Shown here: positions 7,188-14,715 of the stretch, one piece after another | Numbering within the stretch: the stretch's first letter is position 1 | Layout of the letters: each line of letters begins with the position of its first letter | IMG/VR virus record: IMGVR_UViG_3300013101_000105 | Span: 1 to 22,834 of that record | Source of the DNA: a virus | DNA: 22,834 nt | Strand: one strand, 5' to 3' | Notes under the pieces: generated by a model | Databases searched by the model: none | What the model saw: only the letters and a program-made list of their open reading frames with translations | What the model was told of the DNA's origin: nothing | Translations under genes and position numbers: made by a program

Positions 7188-7408
7188 AAAAAGTCCTTTT
7201 CTGACATGAGTAATTCCCATTCTTTTTTACCGTATGTCTTTACGCCGGGGGAATGCGCGTTTATATCTTTTAAACTTGCCGCTCTTAACCTGGCTTTTAA
7301 AGCACTGATCTTTACTTTATTAACCCTCTCCCCTCGTTTCACTTTTCTTATCTTACGCATTCTAAGTATCTTCCAACCTTTTAAAATTTTCAATGATGTA
7401 TTATTCAA
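7175..7408 (-). CDS. small lysine/arginine-rich protein, up to 77 aa
   Basis: The protein is very basic. It contains Arg-Lys-Ile-Arg-Lys-Val-Lys-Arg followed closely by Asn-Lys-Val-Lys, a motif also present in the J-domain protein and in the 67-aa zinc protein. The start is either TTG at 7408 or ATG at 7360 (61 aa); upstream sites are weak for both. It overlaps the next gene by 13 bases. A nucleic-acid-binding role fits the charge but is not shown. Confidence 0.6.
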   Translation of the reverse strand: MNNTSLKILKGWKILRMRKIRKVKRGERVNKVKISALKARLRAASLKDINAHSPGVKTYGKKEWELLMSEKDFLWDR

Positions 7409-7412
7409 TAAA

Positions 7413-7437
7413 GTGTCTCGAAATTAAAAATAGACAC
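7413..7437 (-). other. small hairpin in the 58-base gap after the J-domain gene
   Basis: GTGTCT (7413-7418) and AGACAC (7432-7437) can form a 6-bp stem with a 13-base AT-rich loop. No clear U-run follows on the minus strand, so termination is doubtful. Confidence 0.3.
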
Positions 7438-7466
7438 CTATTTAAACGATTAAACAGGCTTAATTT

Positions 7467-8510
7467 TCATAGACTATATCTTTTCTTAAAATAATCGTAA
7501 GCTCCGTTTACTTCCACCATTTTATTATGCGCGGTTTCCTTCTCTTTTGTCGTACCGTTCTCCCATTTATCAGGATGCCATTTTAATGCCGATCTTCTCC
7601 ATAGTTTTTTTATTTCCGACTTTTGAACTTTACCTATAAAACCTAAAACAGTACCGTGAATTCTTTCTTGACTTCCGATAGTTGTAAAGAATCTGGAACT
7701 ACGCCCTGAATTATAGTTTGATCGTTGTTGTTTTTGTTGACGTCCGGCACTCCTACCGAAAAAATCAAACGATTCTCTGTCGCTGCCTGAGTCGTGCCCT
7801 CTAAACAAGTCCTTCCAGTAACTACCGTCAGAATAACCTTCATACGGCCAACCGCCAGTACCTGTATTGAACGTGCTATTCCTCCTATTCCTTTCCGCTT
7901 CCTCCTGTTCTTTTTTATCCCGTTTTCTTCGGGCTTCTCTTTCCCTATCTAATCTGTCAAGGTTATCGTAATACTCTTTCCGGGCAGATGCAAAATAATT
8001 AAAAGCTTCTTTATTTAATTTAAACTTAAATCCCATTTTTCCGGAAATAATATTTTCTATATAACGTAGATCGGAATTAATCACAATACGTACGGACATT
8101 CCAGCGAAACGCCCGGATTTAAAAACATACTTGAGGCCAAAACCTTCATTTTCTTTTTTCGCCTTCCGTAAACGTTCAACCCTATCCCGCTTAACGGTGT
8201 CAGCTTTAACCTTATTAATTTTCTTACGCTTTACTTTTCGAACTTTCCGCGCCCGTTCGCTGGGGTGAGGTTTCTCACTGCTTTCGAGGTTTTGGAAGTG
8301 TCTGAAACATTCATCGAAGTTGTGCCATATCTCCCCTGTATTCATATCCACTATTTCTTTGATTGACTGTGCACGATTAAACGGTAAAGATAATCTTATG
8401 TCTTTACGTATAAATACTATAAGGTCTACGGTGAAAATAATTTCTATAGTATCGAATTCATACTCCTGTATAATAATTTCACCTTCTATTTTAACCCGTA
8501 TTCTATGCAT
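7467..8510 (-). CDS. J-domain protein with basic and DUF3820-like segments, 347 aa
   Basis: The last 60 residues are a J domain: helix II Glu-Ile-Lys-Lys-Leu-Trp-Arg-Arg-Ser-Ala-Leu-Lys-Trp, the signature His-Pro-Asp-Lys (His near 311), and a helix III with Val-Asn-Gly-Ala-Tyr. This is the part of DnaJ that stimulates Hsp70/DnaK ATPase, so the protein probably recruits host DnaK. Residues 90-115 are a lysine-rich stretch with Arg-Lys-Val-Arg-Lys-Val-Lys-Arg and Asn-Lys-Val-Lys. Residues about 125-175 resemble the small strand-helix DUF3820 module (Lys-Ser-Gly-Arg-Phe-Ala-Gly-Met-Ser-Val). A charged, Gly/Ser/Arg-rich linker of about 100 residues joins it to the J domain. The ATG overlaps the polymerase stop by eight bases and has AAAGG upstream. 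Its place directly after the polymerase suggests remodelling of replication complexes. Confidence 0.8.
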   Translation of the reverse strand: MHRIRVKIEGEIIIQEYEFDTIEIIFTVDLIVFIRKDIRLSLPFNRAQSIKEIVDMNTGEIWHNFDECFRHFQNLESSEKPHPSERARKVRKVKRKKINKVKADTVKRDRVERLRKAKKENEGFGLKYVFKSGRFAGMSVRIVINSDLRYIENIISGKMGFKFKLNKEAFNYFASARKEYYDNLDRLDREREARRKRDKKEQEEAERNRRNSTFNTGTGGWPYEGYSDGSYWKDLFRGHDSGSDRESFDFFGRSAGRQQKQQRSNYNSGRSSRFFTTIGSQERIHGTVLGFIGKVQKSEIKKLWRRSALKWHPDKWENGTTKEKETAHNKMVEVNGAYDYFKKRYSL

Positions 8511-10389
8511 AAATAACCTTTAAGTCTTTTTTATCATTCCAATTCGTTGTCGATATAGACCAGGAAACTCGTAATGGAATTTCTATTTCCGGCATGTCAA
8601 TCATGAGTAAGGATATCTCTGGTAGAATCTCGTCTTTGTAAGGTAGTAAAGATCTTGGGTATTGAAAGATTATTTCGTCATGTACGTCAAGAATCATTTT
8701 TATATCTGATAAATATTTATTGGTTTTAAGATAATCATATACCTTGACCTGTGCGCGTTTAAGTATTCCAGCCGCTGTCCCTTGTATTTCATAATTAGCG
8801 CCGATATAAGGTTTATCTTTTTGTACATATAATTTACGGCCGAAAGAGGTAGTAATGAAACCGTCCCTTCTTACGCGTTCAATCACATCTTGCGTGAAAC
8901 CGGCTATACGTGAAAATCTGTATCTATAATTAGAGTCTCCCTGTTTTATTTCATCCACCGTCTTTTGTAAAGTTACCGCTACTTTGTCAAGACCGCCGCC
9001 ATACGCTATACAGAAGCCGATACCTTTATAAGCTTTCCTGTGTGTTTTAAATTTCTTAAGGTCGGTTTCTTTTAATTCCCTGGCTTGTTGTATTCCCGAT
9101 TTGTAAATTGGATCGCCTATCCGGGCGAATACTCCATCCATTAAAAAACACTCAACAGTTTTATAATGTATGTCAGCGGCCGGATCACTCTTCATTAAGT
9201 TTAATAATTCAGGTTCTCCCGTATTGTTAACTATGAGGCGCATCTCAATACCATCATAATCTACAGGCAATAATACACTACCTTTTTGAGCTCTAAAACA
9301 TTTCCTTAACGGAACAGGAAACGGGTTTTTCGGACCAGCGTCAGCGCTTACATTCTGCATGTTGGGCCTGTTTGACGTTTTGCGACTTGTCCGGGCAGCG
9401 TTAGAATTTATATTAGGGTTTATATGATCTTTACCCTTAGCATGTCTTAAATACCCTTTGATAGTAGCCAAACCTTTGGTGTAAGATCTCTGTTTTAATA
9501 TTAAATCTAAAATAGGATGGTCATATTTTTCCCGTAAGGTGAATAAAGTGTCTTTATCTGTTGACGGTTTAGGCGTATCACTATCGGTAAATTTTAAGAC
9601 AGGCATTTTATATTTACGAAAGAGAATCCGCCTTACCTGTTCATCACTGTTAAGATTTACATATTCTTTTAGAAGGTCGTAAGATTCTCTTTGTACTTTG
9701 TCAAGCTCAGACTCCATCCACAAAACAAGTTTATCAATATTCGGATAGGATAGATATATACCGTTAGACTCCTCCCATTGTGTGACTTTCACAACTTCAA
9801 TTTCGTTCAGGTAATCGGCGTACCTTCTACTATCTTTCATAAACTCTTTAATGAAAGTGTAGTATAATAAAATAGGTCTTTCCCCGTCCGCTGTCTGGTA
9901 CTCAGTCATTAAATTTACATTTACTAAGTTGTATTTATCCCCAGAAGCTTTCGCCGCTAATTTCACCTTTTTGTCAAGCTCTCTTGAGTATCCGCACAAC
10001 TCCCAACATAGGTAATCTAAAGCGTGAGAGGGAGCCAGGTTCCTCAACACTTGCGACATTATCATAGTATCATGCCAGACCGTTTCATCAGGTACATGTA
10101 CACCGTTCATTTTCAACATTGCAAGCTCAAATTTAAAGTTATGAGCTATCTTTACAATAGAGATATTTTTAAAATAATCTTGTAGATATTTCCAGTTTTC
10201 CTTATTGATTTCAGAATCTATATTGTCAAGACGTCTGACCTCTACTCTACAATCTATAGGATTACCTAAATTGTCAAGTACAGGCCATCCAATACAATAT
10301 GAGAAAATCTTATTCCCGTGATATGGATACAAACCGTCAGTTTCTACGTCGAAGCTACTCACTTTAATTTTTTTAATTTTATTTATCAT
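8503..10389 (-). CDS. family A DNA polymerase with 3'-5' exonuclease, 628 aa
   Basis: The exonuclease domain begins at once: Asp14-Val-Glu16-Thr (Exo I), then Ala-His-Asn-Phe-Lys-Phe-Glu (Exo II). Polymerase motifs follow: Thr-Ser-Arg-Lys-Thr-Ser-Asn-Arg-Pro-Asn-Met-Gln-Asn near 340, motif A Asp-Tyr-Asp-Gly-Ile-Glu-Met-Arg near 376, motif B Lys-Gly-Ile-Gly-Phe-x3-Tyr-Gly, and motif C Val-His-Asp-Glu near 572. There is no 5'-3' exonuclease domain, as in T7-type replicative polymerases. Motif A has Asp-Gly where Ser-Gln is usual. The ATG lies directly after a terminator-like hairpin and its U-tract (10394-10428), with no visible Shine-Dalgarno. It should be the phage replicase, working with the primase-helicase and perhaps the clamp-like protein. 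Confidence 0.93.
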   Translation of the reverse strand: MINKIKKIKVSSFDVETDGLYPYHGNKIFSYCIGWPVLDNLGNPIDCRVEVRRLDNIDSEINKENWKYLQDYFKNISIVKIAHNFKFELAMLKMNGVHVPDETVWHDTMIMSQVLRNLAPSHALDYLCWELCGYSRELDKKVKLAAKASGDKYNLVNVNLMTEYQTADGERPILLYYTFIKEFMKDSRRYADYLNEIEVVKVTQWEESNGIYLSYPNIDKLVLWMESELDKVQRESYDLLKEYVNLNSDEQVRRILFRKYKMPVLKFTDSDTPKPSTDKDTLFTLREKYDHPILDLILKQRSYTKGLATIKGYLRHAKGKDHINPNINSNAARTSRKTSNRPNMQNVSADAGPKNPFPVPLRKCFRAQKGSVLLPVDYDGIEMRLIVNNTGEPELLNLMKSDPAADIHYKTVECFLMDGVFARIGDPIYKSGIQQARELKETDLKKFKTHRKAYKGIGFCIAYGGGLDKVAVTLQKTVDEIKQGDSNYRYRFSRIAGFTQDVIERVRRDGFITTSFGRKLYVQKDKPYIGANYEIQGTAAGILKRAQVKVYDYLKTNKYLSDIKMILDVHDEIIFQYPRSLLPYKDEILPEISLLMIDMPEIEIPLRVSWSISTTNWNDKKDLKVIYA

Positions 10390-10393
10390 TTGT

Positions 10394-10428
10394 AAAAACG
10401 ACCGCCAATCGCTGGGGAAAGGCGGTCG
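10394..10428 (-). terminator. rho-independent terminator or attenuator between ssDNA-binding protein and polymerase genes
   Basis: On the minus strand CGACCGCC and GGCGGTCG form a perfect 8-bp GC-rich stem with a 14-base loop, followed immediately by TTTTT. It sits after the stop of the 10467-11225 gene. The polymerase ATG follows only four bases after the U-tract. The loop carries CCCCAGCG, one copy of the over-represented octamer. Strong ssDNA-binding-protein expression with lower polymerase expression is a likely consequence. Confidence 0.8.
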
Positions 10429-10466
10429 ATCTCTTTCCGGTTTACGGTTTATAAGTGGATAGCTTC

Positions 10467-11225
10467 TTATCTTTTTTTAGCTACTTTCTTTTTTACCGTT
10501 TTTTTTTTGGCGGTAGGTTTGGGTTTCTGTATAGCGTGTTCAATGTTTGCGGATTTGAACATCTTCACTTCATCCACTGTCAACTCTTTCTCAGGCCAGT
10601 CATAGGCTGAAATACGTTCTGCCAGAATTTCGTTTGTATCGTCTTCCTCTACTTCTATATCCTGAGCTTCACAGAAAGCGAGTAAAGAAAGATTGAGTGG
10701 GTCTTCTTCCTTGACTTCTTCCTCGGTTTCTTCCTTGGCTTTTTCGACTGGAGCAGTTTCAGTGGTTTCAGTAGTCCCGGTAGTTTCAGCGGTTCCCGCA
10801 TCGGCTGGCCCGTCAAGTAATTCCACAACACTGACATTTACGAAGTCACCGGAATGTTTTACATTCACCTTGACGGCCGCGCCTTCATCTGAAATAGCTT
10901 CCACAAGGTCTTCAAGTTCCGCAGGATCGTCCGGAGCTTCATATCCCATTTGCTCAATCCATTTACGTGTAAAAGTAAATCCCATTGGAGATTCAAGATG
11001 CATATAATCATAGACAACGTGTCCCTGAAATTCTCCATCTGTAATAATATGCTCACGTTTAATCATAAGCTTCTGTGAAGTCTTACTTTCGACAATTACA
11101 GCTTTCTGTAATTGCGCTATGTAATTCCCTGGAGCTATCTTAACCCCGCCGAACATTGAATCATACTGTGATTGTGAATCATTATAACTTTGCTGCATAC
11201 CCGCTAAGCGATCTTTAAAAGACAT
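10467..11225 (-). CDS. DUF669-like ssDNA-binding protein with basic tail, 252 aa
   Basis: Residues about 20-135 form a strand-rich domain: a Gly-x-Tyr-x-Ala-Gln-Leu strand start, a Lys-Leu-Met-Ile-Lys-Arg-Glu strand, and Phe-Thr-x-Lys-Trp-Ile-Glu-Gln-Met-Gly-Tyr. This resembles phage DUF669 OB-fold ssDNA-binding proteins found next to Sak-type recombinases. A Thr/Glu-rich low-complexity linker (about 145-175) follows, then a short acidic helical segment. The end is a lysine-rich tail (Lys-Lys-Lys-Thr-Val-Lys-Lys-Lys). Most bacterial SSBs end in an acidic tail, so this end is unusual. It should coat ssDNA for replication and annealing. It is followed by the terminator. Confidence 0.65.
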   Translation of the reverse strand: MSFKDRLAGMQQSYNDSQSQYDSMFGGVKIAPGNYIAQLQKAVIVESKTSQKLMIKREHIITDGEFQGHVVYDYMHLESPMGFTFTRKWIEQMGYEAPDDPAELEDLVEAISDEGAAVKVNVKHSGDFVNVSVVELLDGPADAGTAETTGTTETTETAPVEKAKEETEEEVKEEDPLNLSLLAFCEAQDIEVEEDDTNEILAERISAYDWPEKELTVDEVKMFKSANIEHAIQKPKPTAKKKTVKKKVAKKR

Positions 11226-11280
11226 GGTAAATCCTTTCGCATTTGTAAAGTAACATTTTAATTAATTGGTGAAAATTTTA

Positions 11281-12171
11281 TTACGATTTTTTTAGAACTT
11301 TTTTCTTTAACGATTTTTTAAACTTACTTGCCCCTTTCTGTACGAAGGTTGTATTATACGGTAATTCTTGTAAATTATTGAACGCATTAATTAAATTCTC
11401 ACACGCCTCCTCTTCACTTCCACCCATTGGTATTTTGTGTACGGGCTCACCTGACGGCGTCATGAAATGGCCTTTCATCCTATTTTTGGCTATAATATGC
11501 TCATCGCCTATTATTTGGAGCCACCTTTCGCCGTTTACAAAATGATAATAAAAAATGTTTGGGACCTGCGCACACAAGAATTGATACGCTTGTTTAGGCA
11601 GGTCAGGCGCCAAGGCGTTATATTTCTTACCGCTTATAGTTGTAAGCTCTTTTTCATCGGTATGACATAAGGCAAGGAACCCGTAATCACTCATCATTAA
11701 CTCTCTTACAAGAGGGATAAATACCTTCTTAACCTTGTTCCAGCTTGCTCCGTAATCGTTCATACCGCCCGGGTGCTCGAATCCATATTTCTTACCAGCG
11801 TATTCCATAGCCAGGTCATAAGCCACTTGCACATTGTCAATTGACAGAGTGGTAAAATCATGATTACCTTGCAGGAATTCCTCTTTTAAATCTTTGAAGT
11901 CTTCCCAACATTTTACATTATCCATTACATATGCGTAACTATCATTCGGTTCAAACATTAAATTGTAAACCTTACCCATCATGTTCGCCAGCGTAGTTTT
12001 ACCGCTTCCGTAAGGGCCGTGAATAAGTATAGGGTAATCACCTAAACTCTGGCTGGGTACGTGCTTTACTTTAGACATTTTTTTCTTTGTACGCATAGAT
12101 ATGGATTTTTTAACAGCCTTCTTTTTTGGCACTGTCTCCGTGTTCTTTTCCATCTTTTTTATAACTGCCAT
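11281..12171 (-). CDS. Sak4-like P-loop ATPase, 296 aa
   Basis: Walker A Gly52-Pro-Tyr-Gly-Ser-Gly-Lys58-Thr-Thr and Walker B Thr-Leu-Ser-Ile-Asp112-Asn are in the RecA-core arrangement of phage AAA_24/Sak4 proteins. An Ala-Leu-Cys-His-Thr-Asp sensor-like strand follows at about residue 170. Sak4 proteins are small RecA-type ATPases that bind ssDNA and help single-strand annealing recombination, typically with a phage SSB, which is the next gene. The first 36 residues and the last 20 are lysine-rich extensions outside the ATPase core. The ATG overlaps the upstream stop as TAATG, with GTGGAG just before. Confidence 0.8.
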   Translation of the reverse strand: MAVIKKMEKNTETVPKKKAVKKSISMRTKKKMSKVKHVPSQSLGDYPILIHGPYGSGKTTLANMMGKVYNLMFEPNDSYAYVMDNVKCWEDFKDLKEEFLQGNHDFTTLSIDNVQVAYDLAMEYAGKKYGFEHPGGMNDYGASWNKVKKVFIPLVRELMMSDYGFLALCHTDEKELTTISGKKYNALAPDLPKQAYQFLCAQVPNIFYYHFVNGERWLQIIGDEHIIAKNRMKGHFMTPSGEPVHKIPMGGSEEEACENLINAFNNLQELPYNTTFVQKGASKFKKSLKKKVLKKS

Positions 12172-13241
12172 TATTTCTCCACTTCGTTTAAGGTCGATAG
12201 TTCAGGGAATAATAATTTTCTTTTGTTGTATCCGGACATCTTACCGCTGGCGCAAGCGTCAAGGAAGTTGCACGGGAAAGGTGACTCGCAAGCGTACGGA
12301 TTCTTGTAAAAATCATCACTGCTTTTTTCTGGTCCCATTTCCCCTATGTCGGACAGGACTGATTGAAGCTCGCAAATATAATTACTTTTATCTTTATCCG
12401 TGTAAGGGATCTCATACCTCATAAAATAAAAATCAGGACGTTTTTTCAGGTCTTCTTCTAACCTTATTTTATAATCTACTAAATTTTCATTCACTCTCTT
12501 TCTTATGCCTGGTTTACGTATTATGTTATATAAAACACCGTCTATTTTCTGCTTAAAGATTTTTTCGCATACGGTCAAGTATGTTAAATTCTGGAAATCA
12601 AAGGAGAGGCGTTTCATCATTGTATTTTCTGTTATCCTGCTTTTGGTTTTATGCTCCATAAGCCAGTTTTTACCGCCTTTAATTTCATACTTACCGTCAA
12701 GCTTAATTTTTATAGGTGTGTCAAATAGATCACATACAAGCTCTGTTTCTACTTCTGTGAATTTCTTATCTTTAAAATCCTCCGGGTAGTATTTTATATA
12801 CGCCTCAAGCACTGTGGAAGTAACAGCCTTCTCCCATTCCCATTCCTGTAAGTCGATACCGTCAAGCTTTCCAGCGTCCTCCTGTTCATGCTCATACAAA
12901 TCTATGAGATAATTCAAACAATCGGCTATAGACTCTTTTTTTAATACTACTATCTCGTTATAAGCCCCCTTATAAAGAAACGCGAGAATATCGTGAACAA
13001 GACTCCCGAAACTTGTAGTATGGTTGTAGCCCTCAGATTCCCATTTGTTAATTTTAAACAGAAATAGCCTTTTACATTTCATATAGTACGACATTAAAGA
13101 TTGTGTAATACCGTTCTTCTGTAAAGAATATGACTCATTTGTCATGTCCTTTACTAACGCCGTAACCTTTCTTTTAATCTTTTTTACCGGCACTCTCTTG
13201 GATAACGTTTTCTTTTTCTTAACTATCTTTTTTTTAGCCAT
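12171..13241 (-). CDS. Cas4/RecB-like PD-(D/E)XK nuclease with Fe-S cysteines, 356 aa
   Basis: After a lysine-rich N-terminus (about 30 residues) the protein shows Gly-Ile-Thr-Gln-Ser-Leu-Met-Ser-Tyr-Tyr-x-Lys-Cys56, Phe-Gly79-Ser-Leu-Val-His83-Asp, Lys-Leu-Asp-Gly near 181, Glu-His-Lys-Thr-Lys near 195, and a Gln-x3-Tyr helix. These are the motifs of the PD-(D/E)XK exonuclease core. Near residues 317-331 three cysteines in Ala-Cys-Glu-x4-Cys-x5-Cys join Cys56 as a likely 4Fe-4S site, as in Cas4 and AddB. It probably resects DNA ends to feed the Sak4/SSB recombination genes that follow. The start is ATG 13241 with GAGG seven bases upstream, preferred over ATG 13256. Confidence 0.82.
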   Translation of the reverse strand: MAKKKIVKKKKTLSKRVPVKKIKRKVTALVKDMTNESYSLQKNGITQSLMSYYMKCKRLFLFKINKWESEGYNHTTSFGSLVHDILAFLYKGAYNEIVVLKKESIADCLNYLIDLYEHEQEDAGKLDGIDLQEWEWEKAVTSTVLEAYIKYYPEDFKDKKFTEVETELVCDLFDTPIKIKLDGKYEIKGGKNWLMEHKTKSRITENTMMKRLSFDFQNLTYLTVCEKIFKQKIDGVLYNIIRKPGIRKRVNENLVDYKIRLEEDLKKRPDFYFMRYEIPYTDKDKSNYICELQSVLSDIGEMGPEKSSDDFYKNPYACESPFPCNFLDACASGKMSGYNKRKLLFPELSTLNEVEK

Positions 13242-13780
13242 TCCAAAACCTCGCATACTTTCTGTAATTGTGTAGGAAAATCAGGGCTACTATTACCACC
13301 ACTCCGTATGATATAGGAAGGCCTTAACAGATTACCGTAATCTTTAAATTCATTTTTATAGTGTCTCTCAACTTCTTTCGTAAAGAAAAAAACATATTTA
13401 GGCTTTACAAACTCCATTAATCTGGCAAAATGTTTACTACATGATATAATCTCTTTAGACTTTGGCGGTCTTGTTGAGCCGGCTTTCTCATCAGTAGCGC
13501 GACAAAAAACCATATTAGAAATAAAGATATCAGGCTCCTCAACAGCTACTTTAATCGCCGCACGTTCTACAAGGTTATGTATATACTTACTATCAAAACT
13601 TTGTAAAATTTTCCCAGTAGTTTCTTGAACTTCAGTAATAGTCCCGCCTAAAAAAAGTATATCGGCGGGGTAACTTCCCGCACCTATAAGCGGACGTCTG
13701 CCGGCTTTACGGGTAGTATGCAGTAGGCAGTCATCACACTCACGGATGTCTCTAATAAAGTTTGGTAATCTATCGCTCAT
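13223..13780 (-). CDS. UDG-superfamily (family 4-like) protein with altered active site, 185 aa
   Basis: The four cysteines Cys15, Cys18, Cys93 and Cys114 match the 4Fe-4S ligand order of family 4 uracil-DNA glycosylases, and the surrounding pattern agrees: Asp-Ile-Leu-Phe-Leu-Gly, Asn-Met-Val-Phe-Cys-Arg, Lys-Pro-Lys-Tyr-Val-Phe. The catalytic motif usually Gly-Glu-Ala-Pro-Gly-x2-Glu reads Gly-Gly-Thr-Ile-Thr-Glu (45-50), and the motif usually His-Pro-Ser reads Arg153-Pro-Ser-Tyr. It may therefore bind DNA without normal uracil excision, or act on another base. The start is ATG 13780 behind GGAGGGAAGG, overlapping the upstream stop as ATGA. The 3' end overlaps the nuclease gene by 19 bases. 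Confidence 0.72.
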   Translation of the reverse strand: MSDRLPNFIRDIRECDDCLLHTTRKAGRRPLIGAGSYPADILFLGGTITEVQETTGKILQSFDSKYIHNLVERAAIKVAVEEPDIFISNMVFCRATDEKAGSTRPPKSKEIISCSKHFARLMEFVKPKYVFFFTKEVERHYKNEFKDYGNLLRPSYIIRSGGNSSPDFPTQLQKVCEVLEWLKKR

Positions 13781-13980
13781 TTTCCTTCCCTCCAATAATC
13801 ACAAGTTATAGAAGAACACCAATAATATCTATAATTAGTAGCTAATTTACAGCCGCAATTTTCAGGGCAACGCTCTTCTATTATACGCCCCATTGTTAAA
13901 TCAGGTTTCTCTACACGCTTTACTTTGGATATCTTCCTCTTTACTTTTCGTACTTTTCTAACGGGCGTCTTAACATCCAT
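13777..13980 (-). CDS. small zinc-ribbon protein with basic N-terminus, 67 aa
   Basis: Residues 7-24 are Arg/Lys-rich (Arg-Lys-Val-Arg-Lys-Val-Lys-Arg-Lys-Ile-Ser-Lys-Val-Lys). The C-terminal half has Cys38, Cys42, Cys44, Cys55 and Cys60, enough for one zinc site. A basic arm plus zinc ribbon suggests a nucleic-acid-binding accessory protein, and its neighbours are a resolvase and a UDG-like protein. The start overlaps the resolvase gene by 40 bases and AAGGGAT lies about ten bases upstream. No exact family is recognised. Confidence 0.7.
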   Translation of the reverse strand: MDVKTPVRKVRKVKRKISKVKRVEKPDLTMGRIIEERCPENCGCKLATNYRYYWCSSITCDYWREGK

Positions 13981-14447
13981 AAATCATTATCCCTTCTCAA
14001 TCCCATAGCTACAGAATCGGCTATGTGTTCATTATCGTACACTTTACCACTTATCAATTTAATCCTATAGTCTGTCGCTTCTTTCGTTAATTGACCTTTC
14101 CAAGCCCCAGGGGATACGAGAGTAAAAGGTATATTTTTTATAGCACATCTATCCGCGTAAGTAATAACACAAGTCTGGAGGTGAAACAAAGCGCCTGTCT
14201 CACCGGCTACTTGACTCTTAAGGGAACCGCTCCAAAGTTCAGGCTCCTCAAGTGTTACATGCGCTGGAGTGAGACTGTCAAGCAAGTTTGAAAATGTTTC
14301 CCCGGCGAATCTTATATAATTCTCTTTTGTCTTACGTAAAGCGGCCTCATGATTTATTATACCTGTTAACGGGTTTACTGTTCCGTTGAATAGTGCATAT
14401 CCGGTATGTATGCCGGTATCCACGAATAATTCGTTTTTAGGAATCAC
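13941..14447 (-). CDS. RuvC-like Holliday junction resolvase (RNase H fold), 168 aa
   Basis: The catalytic set is visible: Asp10 in Phe-Val-Asp-Thr-Gly, Glu67 in Thr-Leu-Glu-Glu-Pro, and His141 with Asp144 in Glu-His-Ile-Ala-Asp-Ser-Val. This is the RuvC order and spacing. The length (168 aa) matches the usual 160-175. A Gly-Glu-Thr-Gly-Ala-Leu segment follows the central Glu. It should cut four-way or branched DNA made by recombination and replication before packaging. The start is GTG 14447 with GGAGG six bases upstream, overlapping the upstream gene by 11 bases. Confidence 0.75.
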   Translation of the reverse strand: MIPKNELFVDTGIHTGYALFNGTVNPLTGIINHEAALRKTKENYIRFAGETFSNLLDSLTPAHVTLEEPELWSGSLKSQVAGETGALFHLQTCVITYADRCAIKNIPFTLVSPGAWKGQLTKEATDYRIKLISGKVYDNEHIADSVAMGLRRDNDLWMLRRPLEKYEK

Positions 14448-14715
14448 GATTATCCTCCAAAAAAGTTTTCACATACTGTAAAGATTCAAAGTATTTCTTT
14501 TTCTGACTTAACGGCTCTCCTGGAAACGGGTAGAAAAGTTTCCATTTGTCGGCACGTGCTAAATAAACTATAGAGTAAGTACATGTTTTAGTTTTTACTA
14601 TAATCCTGGGTACACCAGCGCGTGTAAGGTTGAACTCACCTTGTAGGAATAAAGAAGCCTTGCCTACATGTTTCTTAATTTCCTCCGGATCCTTTAAACG
14701 TTTTCTCGTAGACAT
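14437..14715 (-). CDS. unknown protein, 92 aa
   Basis: No family is recognised. The product is a basic mixed alpha/beta protein with an aromatic-rich central strand region (Trp-Lys-Leu-Phe-Tyr-Pro-Phe-Pro) and charged helices at both ends. The ATG overlaps the SNF2-like gene stop as TAATG and has GAGGAAAGG upstream. It is wedged between a helicase and a resolvase, so an accessory role in recombination is possible but unproved. Confidence 0.7.
   Translation of the reverse strand: MSTRKRLKDPEEIKKHVGKASLFLQGEFNLTRAGVPRIIVKTKTCTYSIVYLARADKWKLFYPFPGEPLSQKKKYFESLQYVKTFLEDNRDS

Noticed and set aside
7643-7843. 66-codon minus-strand frame inside the J-domain gene
   Set aside because: It lies fully inside a gene with a clear domain in another frame. 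No separate start signal.
10655-10837. 60-codon minus-strand frame with Lys/Pro/Arg repeats
   Set aside because: It is an out-of-frame reading of the Thr/Glu low-complexity linker of the ssDNA-binding protein gene.
10693-11007. 104-codon Ser-rich plus-strand frame
   Set aside because: The Ser/Val repeats are the antisense image of the Thr/Glu-rich linker. No ribosome binding site.
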